Shown piece after piece: positions 1-9,761 of a stretch of DNA of 21,548 nucleotides. Origin of the DNA: Tetmemena sp. SeJ-2015 (Eukaryota; Ciliophora; Spirotrichea; Sporadotrichida; Oxytrichidae); assembly GCA_027382625.1 (NCBI GenBank), contig JAJKFJ010020999.1, positions 1-21,548 on the forward strand, in the 5' to 3' direction. Made by a program: the position numbers and the translations under genes. The notes beneath the pieces are model-generated. The model did not search any database and was not told where the DNA came from. It saw only the letters and a list, made by a program, of their open reading frames with translations. Each line of letters opens with the position of its first letter. The first letter of the stretch is position 1.

Positions 1-222
1 ATTAGTTATTTATTTTCTCATTGTAAATATATAAATGCTTATTCTGCAATGAACTTGATAAAAATATTTCGAGATAAACTTGCATCAATGATAATTTTTA
101 AGTTTAAAAAAAAATCGTATTATTTTCAAATATAAAATAGCTGTAATTAAATGAGAATCATGATTTAAGCAAATAAAAAAATGAGAAGTATATTTCGACG
201 ATTATAATTTGATCAAAGTATA
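1..222. other. AT-rich stretch, no gene seen
   Basis: Very AT-rich sequence with homopolymer A/T runs. I see no reading frame or repeat I can support. It ends where the left arm of the inverted-repeat element begins. Confidence 0.4.
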
Positions 223-1090
223 GGTTTTTAGAGGGGGGGACGGAAGTGCACACCCCCCTAAATATGAACAAAATGCCCATAAAAGTTTTTCCCTTTATAT
301 GTCAAAATCAGCTAAAATGAAAAAAAAATTAAAATTTAATTCGGGGTTTTTAAAAATTTCCAAGGGGGTCATTTTTACAATTTCACTTTTTTAGGGGTAT
401 GATCTATTAATATTAAAGGTATTTTTTTAAAATAAAAAATTTGATCTTTAAGATTATGTTTTTTTCCCCCCAAAAAAAAAAAAGTATCATTTCATTACTT
501 TCTATTAAGTTATTTTTAAAGAGGTTATCTGCTAAAAGTAACTCCCTTTGATAGCTGGATTTTTTTGAGAACTTTTTTGGGGCTATAAATTTTTAAAAGA
601 TTATTCTTAAAAATTGTACATATAATTGTAAGATCATCTAAAGTAAGTTATAGATTTTATCAATGAGTTTGCAGCATTAATTTTATGCAATTGCAGATAT
701 AGAGATCTTGGCTATTATATTTTAACTTGTAAGATTCTTCTCAAAATTAACATTTTTTTTAAAATTTTTGAATTTTTTAAAAACACCCAAAATCGCTTTT
801 AAAAAAACTAAAGGGGCATAAATTTAATATGATATTTAACTCTAGTTCTTCTTTAAAAACTTTTATTTTGGGAGAAAAAACGGGAGCTGGGAAATTTTAA
901 TTTTTAAAGGGTTTTTTCATAAAAATTTGAAAAAAAAAATTTTTGACCCTCATTGAAATTTTAAAAACAAAAAAATTTTTAAATTTTTTTTGGCTTTTTT
1001 AAGCGATTTTGGCCAAATATGGATGTTTTTTTATAAATTTTGTCATAAAAATGGGGGGTTGGGACTTCCGTCCCCCCCCCGGTTTTTATT
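223..1090. mobile_element. Foldback/MITE-like element with long terminal inverted repeats
   Basis: The left end (gtttttagaggggggg then acggaagt) is matched, reverse-complemented, by the right end (acttccgt, a long C run, then ggttttta). Similarity continues inward with gaps: a C-run block and a gaacaaaat-like block lie in both arms, followed by matching A/T-rich and ggtca-containing blocks for perhaps 150 bp. Almost the whole element may fold into an imperfect hairpin. There is no internal reading frame, so if mobile it is non-autonomous. Clear target-site duplications were not found, so the exact ends are uncertain by several bases. Confidence 0.7.
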
Positions 1091-2395
1091 TCATAGACCT
1101 AAAAAATTTTTTTTAGGATATTTAAAAATTTAAAAATTTTTTAAAAATTATAATTTTATACTGATGATGAAAGCTTATGCCTTTGGTTCGAGAATTTAGT
1201 AAGAAAAAAAGGCTTTCTATTTTATCAAATAGCTCTAATAGAAATCTAAAATGATAAACAAATGGGTTAAGAAACTCATATCATAGCAAATCACAATCAA
1301 TTCTACATTGGCTAAAAAAATAGTACACTTTAAAAAACATATGAGATAATTTAATAAAGAGATATTTAAATTAAAAATAATACAAAAATTGAATAAAAGA
1401 GTGTGAGTTAAAATATCTCTTATTTAAATAATGATTACACAATTTAATTCAGCTTTAAATTTAAAGAAATTTATATCCCTGTAACTTTTATATGTAAGCT
1501 TTCATTTCTGATGTATAATACATTCAATTTTTAATGAAATTGAAGTTGAGGAAGAGTATTCCCAGCCTTTCTCGCTATTAAGAAGGAATAAGATTGCAGA
1601 TTAATATACTGATATTAAGTTTGGTTGTCTCTCAAATAAGCTGTTCGCAAATGATCTTTGAGAAACATTATCAACATTAAAAAATTAGTTTGATACATGT
1701 TTTTTTATTAATTTTAATTGTATAATTACATAAGCTTTTATAATTTTGAATGTTAATTTAAAAATTTTGGAGTTAGCATATAGATTTGAATTAAAGAGGT
1801 AATTTTAATATGAGATTTAGGATAGTTAAGATTACCTGAGATTGTCTGAAGACAAGTTAAGCTACATTAGTCATTAAAAAATATAATAATAAATCATGCT
1901 CATTGTTTTTGCCCTAGTTTATTGCCACTTTGATTTTGAGTTACTCGCTCTATAATTTGTAAGCAAATTTAAACCAATTAAGACATGTCAACTTATAAAA
2001 AATTATCATTTTAAACTATTTAAAAACATAATATTAAAGTTAATTTAAGAATTCTCAATTAAGCTGCAAAGTTAAGTAAAGGTATACAATTTTCATGAAA
2101 TTGTTATAGTTTGAATTCTTGCAACTTTTTAAATTACCATTAAAATATAAAAATAATTGTGACATCATCTTAGGTATAACCTTATGCGTGGCATAAACCT
2201 TCTATTATAATTTTTTTAAATAAGAAGTCTATCAAAAGGAATAAACATTCTCTTAATCTAAAAATTCTATACCCCTTCGCTCTGACAATAAAGAATTTGG
2301 ACTTCTTAAATAGAATCAAATTCTAAAAGCTTTTAACTGCAGAGATTTTTTGTTCAAAAATTTAAATAGTTTTAAAAAATATAAAAATTATGATC
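1091..2395. other. AT-rich intergenic or eliminated DNA
   Basis: About 1.3 kb of very AT-rich DNA. With TAA/TAG as Gln, open stretches occur by chance in such DNA, and none here reads like a protein. I see no repeat or RNA gene. Confidence 0.35.
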
Positions 2396-2755
2396 TCAAA
2401 GCTATTGAAAGTGAAGTCGGAAATATAATAATTTTAAAATAGCGGAAAGAACAATCAAAATAGAAATTATAAAGGACAAAGACCAGCTCGTTTAATTCCT
2501 AATTATTTTCTAATCTAACTTAAAGCATTCGTTAAAGTATTTTTCAAATTATATTTTTTGAATTTAAATAAAAATTTTTACTTACTGAAGACTCTTTTAC
2601 TCATAAATCTTTTTGTTGAGATTAGGCTTTACATGCTTGAGAACATAGCCTATAAAGGAAGAATCTATTGAATACTAATGATAAGCCTTTGCATTCAAAA
2701 GTTTTTCAGCAATCTCTGCACTAACAACTCTTTCTTCTTATTTTGTTTTTATAAT
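2396..2755 (-). CDS. Reading frame for a helical and membrane-like protein, partial
   Basis: This minus-strand frame is open for about 120 codons with TAA/TAG as Gln and ends at TGA. The first part reads as a charged helical protein (EERVVSAEIAEKLLNAKAY and onward). The end holds a hydrophobic run around SFIISILIVLSAILKLLY that could be one membrane segment. There is no ATG after the upstream TGA at 2756-2758, so the 5' end probably lies in another exon or segment. The plus-strand frame over the same bases is hydrophobic and Cys-rich and is judged to be its antisense shadow. I do not recognise the family. The AT-rich last third could be chance reading. Confidence 0.35.
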
Positions 2756-2957
2756 TCAGCTTCACAAAATTGCTGCTGTGATCAGAGTCATAACTATATA
2801 TTCATAAAGATAATAAATCCTTGTATATTACAAATATTTATTGGGATAGGAATTCAAAAGATCTATTAAATCTTATGCTCACAGAATTACACTCTCTTAT
2901 AAATAATCATTAAATACAAGAAATTTCAGTATATTTTCAATTATTTCAAAGAAAAAA

Positions 2958-3665
2958 TCATTTAAGAGCAAGGATATATAAATTTTATTATACCATTAAT
3001 AGCATTTAACTCATTTTATTTTAATGAATTTCCTATTTATTGATTAAATTATTCTTAAATTCTTTTTAATTCATAATTTTCAATGATTAGTTTAGATTAA
3101 TGTAAAAAATATTAAAATATCCACTCATCTATAAAGTTTTTTTTATAAATTATATCTTTTTTATTAAAATAATTATTCTTTGGAATTTAAAGAAAATGAT
3201 TTAAAAATACAGGCTAATTCTTGTTATATTTTATCTGAAAAGATATTTAAATTAGTATTTTCTCCTTAATATATAGATAAGGCTACTTTTCTAATCCTAC
3301 TCTAAATTTTAATAAAGAGATTTCCTAGCTTGGAATCTGAAATTGATTGAGCAGCCACCATGCTATCAGCTGTCTCACCTGCTGTCAGTCAGTCACCAAA
3401 GTTTATCTCCACACTCCAATGGGAAAACTGTTGCTCTTAGCTCTCACCCTCATCAAGTCCGAGCGACCTCGCCCATGGTCTTTGATAATCAATCTCCTCC
3501 TTCGGAGTGGTGGAGGTTGGCCTCAAAGGATAGCCAAGTGTAGGCGAGGAGGCTGACGGCGTTTTGGCACTGGTGGGTCGTGCTCCTGTTACAATGAAAT
3601 CTGTTTTTTATAAGCAAGAGTTAGGGATTGAAGAGGAAAATCTTTTTATATTCGAAAGAATACAT
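2958..3665 (-). CDS. Ser/Pro-rich then Gln/Lys-rich protein, interrupted by an 18-bp segment
   Basis: The frame starts at ATG 3665 and is open to TGA 3393 (90 codons). In the same frame it then continues to TGA 2958. The first part is GC-rich and reads as a low-complexity Ser/Thr/Pro region (SAKTPSASSPTLGYP), then a segment with RSLGLDEGESQ. The single internal TGA lies between two copies of GGTGA (minus strand; TCACC at 3375-3379 and 3393-3397), 18 bp apart. Removing one copy plus the spacer deletes the stop and joins INF-GETADSMVAAQSIS in frame, giving about 229 aa. A 15-nt GT-AG excision is also possible. The C-terminal half is AT-rich and less certain. A similar RSLSLDEGENQ reading occurs inside the element at 6506-6900. 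Family not recognised. Confidence 0.5.
3375..3392 (-). other. Candidate 18-bp IES with GGTGA pointers
   Basis: On the minus strand this unit carries the only in-frame TGA of the 2958-3665 gene and is bounded by GGTGA repeats. Its length is a multiple of three, so excision keeps the frame and removes the stop. This is inference from repeats and frame only. Confidence 0.4.
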
Positions 3666-4488
3666 GAACCCTTTGTAGTAAGTGAGATCAGAAGTTTTAA
3701 ATAACCCACTAAAAAACAGTCTCTCCCCATTATAAGCAGAGTAAATCAAAACTATATTTTTTATTTAGTAAGTCACTTATAGAACTGCAAAATTTAAGCT
3801 TTCATAATCAGTAAATACGAACTTCTTAATCTTAAATCAAATTAATTTAATCTGAAATACCTAAGTAGCTAAAGTATTAGAGAACATATGTTAAGATTAT
3901 TTATCTATCATTTTTTTAATTAAAGTTTTATTTATTTATGAAATATAAATGTGAATTATAACCGTTTCCGAAATCAAGCAGAGACTATGTGCCATCCTCG
4001 AATCTTGACTTAAGATGGTTTTTGAATACTTAGATAGAGTCTACTTCGTCATCTACAAAACCTGCTAGGTACTATTGCTTTCTATCAAAATTATCTCTAA
4101 TATACTTGCTCTTGATATTCAAATTATATATCAAAACATGTAATAAACAAAAACTAACTTATTCCCTAAAAAAAATTGTAATTAATAATTAAATTTAAAT
4201 ATGCTAAAGCAAGACAAGTTTATAAAAATATTAAAAGTACCTTAATCTTTTTAAAATATTTATCCTAGGTAGAGCTCTTCCTCTTAAATATATCTATAAT
4301 AAAGATTTAGGGTTAATTTGAATTCATTATTGCCGATTGGTATAACTTAGAAATGACAACTGATTTAGTCCTTGTTCTGTGATTCACTATATATTAATTA
4401 AGATAATATTATATTAATTATTTATATAAATGTCTACTACAACAACAACTACTGTCATAACAACAAGTTAAATCTCTAAAACTAGAAG
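3666..4488. other. AT-rich intergenic stretch
   Basis: AT-rich DNA between divergently oriented reading frames. It has one GC-richer patch around 3955-4090 in which I find no convincing protein. It probably contains the 5' flank of the minus-strand gene that starts at 3665. Confidence 0.3.
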
Positions 4489-4617
4489 ATATCAGCCGAG
4501 GAGATAAATGAATAAGAGAAGAAAGGTATTCCTCCTGATCAACAGATACTCATCTTATCTGCAAAGCTCAAACAGTTACAAAACTATGATTTGACTTACA
4601 TAAGCTGGAAAGCATGA
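4489..4617 (+). CDS. Ubiquitin-like domain fragment
   Basis: One frame reads SAEEINEQEKKGIPPDQQ followed by ILILSAK and LQNYDLTYIS. This matches the middle of the ubiquitin fold: the DTIENVK region, then the diagnostic KEGIPPDQQ, the LIFAGK strand and the DYNI region. Relative to ubiquitin, about five residues are missing before QEKKG and about four to five after the LIF-like strand. The C-terminal strand and Gly-Gly tail are not in frame; a possible continuation (GKHDLHF) lies one frame away after TGA 4615. An ATG at 4430 is in a different frame. Given the scrambled gene later in the window, this may be a subset of MDSs whose partners lie elsewhere. A decayed copy is the alternative. Confidence 0.5.
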
Positions 4618-5304
4618 TCTTCACTTTTCACAAAGAGAACCCTCTGTGCAATATCCAGAACAACCCTGACACTCAATAATCAACAACTCAAATTGATTAA
4701 ATAATAACTATAACACAAACTGCGGCTGTGTTTTTCATGATCTCAAAGCTGATCTATTTAGAGCAGGCTCCCTCGTTAAATTAAAAAGTATATTGTCTTT
4801 AAACTATCTGTAATTTAATATATAGCATAATTCTCTTAGTTCTGCTGACCTTCACCCATGTAATAATATTCATCCTATATTTATTGACATGTTTATTTTT
4901 TTAATACTTAATATTCTATATAAGGAAGCCGTTTTTGCCACTGTATTTTAAATTTAGGAATTAATTCATCTGCTTGCAAGTTTAATCTGAAATCTAGTTT
5001 TAACTAAACTCACCTCAACAAGTGATAAAATATTATTAATAAAAGTGGTTCCCTATAAATATTATATTAATAAATCTGATAGGCAGGATATTCATATCAG
5101 AAATAAAATATGATAATTCATACTCTAGTTATAACAATAAAATAATATAATTAAGCTTATTTTCACGTAATATACATGGTACTTAATTGGATCATTATTT
5201 ATTATAAAATTAAGTCAAATTTGATTTAATCTGAGGTGTTAAAATATCTCAAAATTAAATAAATAATCTAAATTTGTATGAACTTAAAATAATTCAAAAA
5301 ATCC
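4618..5304. other. AT-rich intergenic stretch
   Basis: The first about 150 bases after the ubiquitin-like fragment are moderately GC-rich and may hold its 3' part in another frame. The rest is AT-rich with no supported feature. Confidence 0.3.
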
Positions 5305-6240
5305 TCACATTTTTAATGTGGGACTACTGAGTTAAAAGTTTAGCTTCTCAAGCTAATTATAAGTTAGTTTTAAAATTAACTTCAAAGTCAAATTATATAT
5401 AATTCTGAATGGAAATATGAACAATAAGCAAATGTATAATATTTATATGAGAAGAAAATCAAATAATTGAACAGTTATGATGTTTTGAGTTATCATTTGT
5501 GTACTTATCAAAATTATTGCATTTATTTAATTGTCCTCAGTAATGTGCGCTTCTATCAATGGGGAATTAGGTACTCTGGACTTGTTCATTATACGTTGTA
5601 ATCCTGGCAATGAATTTAAATGCTCGTGACTTATAAAAAGTGCAATGAAAATATATATTTGTTGACTCTCTAGTAACTGGATTCTGTATTGGAGAGCCTT
5701 TGCCTCTTTCCTTCTGGTCTGTATTCCCCTGTCAATTGGAGTCATTGCCTCTTGGTGTTAATGATTAACTTGCCTCTTGTTTAGGATTTCGTTTCTTTAG
5801 TGAGAAAAGCTGATCATGTTATTGACTAGCTTGATCCAATTTATCTTCTACCCTGGAATTTCATCTTCAAATATCATTCTGGGCATCCCTTCAAAATTGA
5901 CTCCATTGCTCTTTACATTTGACACAATAATTATCAAGAATAATTGTAAATTATTCATTTGAATTATTGTTTGAATATCGTCTACATTAAGTTTAGAAAC
6001 ATTGCTGCCAGTAATGAACTAAGTTTGCTTTTGAGTGATGAGTCTTCTGAGAGTGTTGGTTCTCTTTAAATGAGACTAAGAGTCATACTTTTGCTAAGTA
6101 GCTTAGTTAGTGTTGTTAGTTGAGTAGTGAGTCACTTTGTAAATGAATTTCTTAGACTTGGAATGTGAGGAGTCAGATACAAGTTGACTCTAAACCGAAG
6201 ATTAACCGCCTGCTACTGAGGAGTACTGCCTGTGGGACAT
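5305..6240 (-). CDS. 311-aa protein with a GMP-x-M-x-F / W-x-KL module
   Basis: ATG 6240 to TGA 5305 is one uninterrupted frame of 311 codons in which at least a dozen Gln are TAA/TAG. This is strong evidence for the reassigned code, because the standard code breaks it every few tens of codons. The N-terminal ~70 residues are Ser/Gln-rich (MSHRQYSSVAGGQSSVQSQ) and a basic stretch follows. Near the middle is a module reading GVNFEGMPRMIFEDE and then KINWIKLVNNMISF. The same module occurs in the large minus-strand gene ending at 9762 (GPIFVGMPMMNFDE, KITWTKLMNDMVNF), so the two are paralogous there. After it come charged helical stretches (RRKEAKALQYRIQLLESQQ). The last ~70 codons are AT-rich and hydrophobic and might be beyond the true end. 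The family is not recognised. Confidence 0.7.
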
Positions 6241-6505
6241 ACCACCAACATTATAGCTTTAAAATATAATAAAGCTGCTCTCTCCCTTTTACTTAGGATT
6301 TAGTTAGTTGCTCTTGTTGATGGTTTAAATTGTAAGAGATGGCTTGCTAACAGATTTAGAAAATTAAATAAGAAATATTTCTTGATAATAAAGGATGGCT
6401 ACTATTCCTGAGAATTTAAGTGGAAGTATTTAAATACAAGCTTTTTATCACTTTTCTTTATTTGTCTAATTTAAATCTCTTTTATTAAAGTTAACCATTA
6501 AAAAG

Positions 6506-6900
6506 AATGGCTGTTGTCGAGGCTCTCCTACTCTATCTGCATAAAAAACGCAGGTTGATTAAGTTAGATAGGGAACTTGACCTAGCCAGTCTAATGTTTA
6601 CAGCTCTCTATCAGACCCTTTGTCAATTTGCCAACTTAAGGGCAACAGGCGGCTCGACTCTATCACATACCTATTTGAAGGTCTCTCAGCCTTGACGAGG
6701 GTGAGAACTAAAGATGGTCGAAGAGAGTTCAGGGCTGTCCCCCCAGCTGCGAAATGAAAACCTCAATGGCTTGGGAGTTCTATTGACTTGTAGGTGTCGT
6801 GTTAGTCAAATTGATTAGCTCAAGCTCCCGTATTAGCTTGAGCAAACTGCGTTTTTTCTCAGATCGAGTAGGAGAAATTTTGAAGTCGCCATCCTTTATT
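6506..6900. mobile_element. Short inverted-repeat element (MITE-like)
   Basis: The left end (ctcctactctatctg, then aaaaaacgcaggttg) and the reverse complement of the right end (ctcctactcgatctg, then aaaaaacgcagtttg) match closely. The match extends outward to an aa-gatggc block on both sides, giving arms of about 45-60 bp and a unit of about 390 bp. The interior is GC-rich. A 62-codon plus-strand frame (6507-6695, MAVVEALLLYLHKKRR...) spans the left arm and reads plausibly but has no family. In another frame the interior reads RSLSLDEGENQ, resembling part of the 2958-3665 protein. The flanks show no clear target duplication. Confidence 0.6.
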
Positions 6901-7260
6901 TTAATGATTGACATAAGTAAAGAGATTTAAATTAGATAAAGAACTATAAGAGAGCATTAAAAAATTGTATTTAAAATAATATTAGCACTTAAATTCCCAG
7001 TTATATTTGATATTGGAGACCACGTCAGATAAATTTTTAGAAGATCCCTTTCTAATTATGTCTGATTATGGTTAGACATTTTTCTATTGAGGCATTTACA
7101 ACATTTGGCTTATAAGTTTTAGAATATTGTTTTGAATTATTTAAATTTGTTTTTGGAAGAATAAATACTTTAAATAGCAGTTATAGATATGTAATTGTAA
7201 ATAACAAAAGTCAAATATAATTAAGAGTTTTAGTAATTACAATCATATGTTTCTAGTTGA
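6901..7260. other. AT-rich intergenic stretch
   Basis: No supported gene. It lies between the inverted-repeat element and the next plus-strand frame. Confidence 0.3.
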
Positions 7261-7596
7261 ATGCGTGGGAGAATATAGAGATTATATTTCGACCTACTGA
7301 ATAATCTTCATCTTTTGCTTGCTGATCCTAGGTTGTTTTCTAAATAGCGACTTCAAGTCCAAAAGCTTGCGTTTAGAATTGCGCAACTCGTTTAAAGAAT
7401 CTCTTTTTATAAAATAAATAAGTCTTGGGCTATTTTAGATAGATGAAAAATTATTAAGCAGCCTAATTTATGGTTGGTAGGAAAGAGTGTTTGGAGAATT
7501 GGATTAGTTTTAAGAAGCGAGGTTAAAATATATTTATTATTAATTAGAAGAAACCTAGATAAAAGAGTAGGGAAATAAAAAGTATTAATTTATTGA
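7261..7596 (+). CDS. Short helical protein, one internal TGA
   Basis: ATG 7261 opens 61 codons to TGA 7444. They read as a Leu/Gln/Arg-rich helical protein (MRGRIQRLYFDLLNNLHLLL..., then QRLQVQKLAFRIAQLVQRI). The same frame continues after that single TGA for another 49 codons (KIIKQPNLWLVGKSVW...) to TGA 7594. Other genes in the window show the same pattern, with a lone TGA inside a removable segment. Here I found no intron or pointer pair that removes it in frame, so the second half is uncertain. The family is not recognised. Confidence 0.4.
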
Positions 7597-8518
7597 AGGA
7601 TTATTCAAGATAAATCTTAAATTTTTTTCATTACCATTTAAATATCAAAATTACTATTTAAAAAGCTTATTAAACCCATTTATCGCATTACACGAAACCA
7701 AGAGTAGGATTATTCACATATTGTATTTTATTTCTTCTCGCTTTTTCACTTCTTGAATAAATAAGCTTGAAACTTTTGATTTTCCTAAAAAAAATTGATT
7801 TTAAAAAAAAATTATTAAAAAATACTAGATAGACTTTGCAAATAAACATCAAATACGAATAAGAGATAATTTATATTTATCACAATTAAGATTTACTAAA
7901 CATTACTTATAAGAATTACTTATTATTATAATTATCATTTATTATTTTATAAAAAAGTTGCTAGTATTTGTTGATAGCATTATTTGAGGCTTTGCTTGAT
8001 GAATGAATTAATGCGGCATCTCAATTTATTAAATTTGTGAATTAGGATGAATATCGATATTCTTAAGTGATTTATAATTGATCCTAAGGTTTAAATCTGC
8101 TTCAAATTTTAGATTAGAGTTTAATTTGCTTTATTATTTGACTTTAGTTTAAGCTTTGTTGTAACTATATTGCTAAAACTAATTTAATATTTTAAAAGGA
8201 ATAATATTTGTTTGAGTTCTTACCTTTGTTATACTCTTTTTATAAACTAAATATTTTTCACTCTTAATTAAGGAACTTATTAAACTGTAATATTTATTTA
8301 ATAACTGCAATAAGCAATAAATTAAACTATTTTATCCTGAGAATGAAGTCTTTGGCCTTCTTGAAGAGTAACAAATTCCAGTCAACATATAATAATTAAA
8401 CTTAATACTAACCTTATTCATTTAAAACAAGCAAAATCAAAAATTAAGCTAAAAATAAAGCATTAATTTAAAATCTTTCTGATAAATAAAGTAAATAAAT
8501 ATAATTTGTAATTTTATA
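7597..8518. other. AT-rich stretch, no gene seen
   Basis: Nearly 1 kb of very AT-rich DNA without a protein-like frame or clear repeat. Confidence 0.35.
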
Positions 8519-8623
8519 TAGTAAAGGTTAAGGAGACTTTATAAAACAGAAGAATAAGCAACATTATCGCGAAAAAGTTTCCGATATATTTTTTCATCTT
8601 TGATATTCTACTTGGACCTTGCA

Positions 8624-8995
8624 ATGACCATTAAGATCTCCATATACCCCAGCTACATTTTGAAAGCTGAGGGTTACCTCCTGCACATAGCTCAAGGTAA
8701 AGCATAGGTAGTCTACGCCATCGAGAAGGAAGCTTTGAGAAGAGATGGAGGCTCTCCATCTACCTCTTGGCGACTCGTAGCATCCTGGGTTCGTTTAGGC
8801 TGTTGTAAAACACTTCAAAAGATTTCAGAGAAACCGAAATCAATAACTAACGATATGAATAGTTATAGACCTTAAAGATATTCTAATCATTAAAAATTAT
8901 AATTTTAGATTGCATTCTCTCTCTCAATTCTCTCTCAATCCTTTCTCATAGAAAAAAATACTTTAAATTTTTTTATGTTTCTACAATTTTTATGA
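8624..8995 (+). CDS. 123-aa reading frame around a GC-rich core
   Basis: ATG 8624 to TGA 8993 is 123 codons. The core (8640-8830) is much more GC-rich than its surroundings and reads YILKAEGYLLHIAQGKAQVV, then YAIEKEALRRDGGSPSTSW. The TAG in the core is read as Gln. The frame is also open upstream to about 8519, so the start could be earlier. The minus strand over the core also has open frames (for example PKRTQDATSRQEVDGEPPSL), so strand choice is not secure. No family is recognised. Confidence 0.4.
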
Positions 8996-9761
8996 AAAGT
9001 CTTTGCTGATAATTATTAGTGTTAAAATCTAAGGTTAAGAACTACACCACTTTACTTGGGCAAGCTTAAGGAGACCCATCCTCCTTTACACAATTCCCTA
9101 GCTTAGATAAGGATATCTTAGTAACTATCCGCCTAGTGTTATGTTGAAATAGAGTATAGTTCTTTTAAAGGCAAGTTAATGCTATATATCAAATATCTAT
9201 TGTTATATTTGAGAGTTCATTATTACGACTTCTAAAAATTTTATCTATTTTAAAATTAAATAAGGGAAATTAAAAATCATTTAAAAATAATTATAAACTA
9301 ATAATTCTGTAACATATCTTTTGGTTTAATGTTTTCTGGTGATTATAGATTTCTTCCAAAATATTACTACTTTCCTTTCTTAAGCTTCAAAATAACTAAA
9401 ATAATTTATTAAAGTTAATAAAGCATTAAAAAAATATGAATGAAGTTTAGTTGTAAATAGAGTCTTAATAAATCATTTAATTTGAGCAATTCTTAATTTA
9501 AATATCTTCGTTGAAATCCTTTTGCAATAAGTTGTGTTTATTTTATATATCTTTTTGTTTTAATGAAATATATTTTTTAAAGTTTCGATGAAAATTAAAT
9601 TGGAAAATTTTGATAAAAATTTTATTTGGATAGTATCTTAATTAAACATATGAAAGGTTTATTTGTTTATATTAACTTACTCATGAATATCTCTATAAAA
9701 AAGAGCAAATTTTTTTGACATGTTTTGGAATCCTCTTTTATTTATTTTTCATAATTTGACT
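8996..9761. other. AT-rich stretch with a weak plus-strand frame
   Basis: A plus-strand frame at about 9038-9439 is open for 133 codons with TAA/TAG as Gln. It begins RTTPLYLGKLKETHPPLHNS in a GC-richer patch and then becomes AT-rich. It could be a downstream exon of the 8624 gene, but I found no phase-consistent join. Nothing else is supported. Confidence 0.25.

Noticed and set aside
2678..2869. 63-codon Cys/Phe-rich plus-strand frame
   Set aside because: Partly antisense to the helical minus-strand frame 2396-2755; the composition is typical of an antisense shadow.
8600..8830. tRNA- or SINE-like element in the GC-rich patch
   Set aside because: A gggttcg stretch resembles a B box, but no matching A box or cloverleaf could be drawn.
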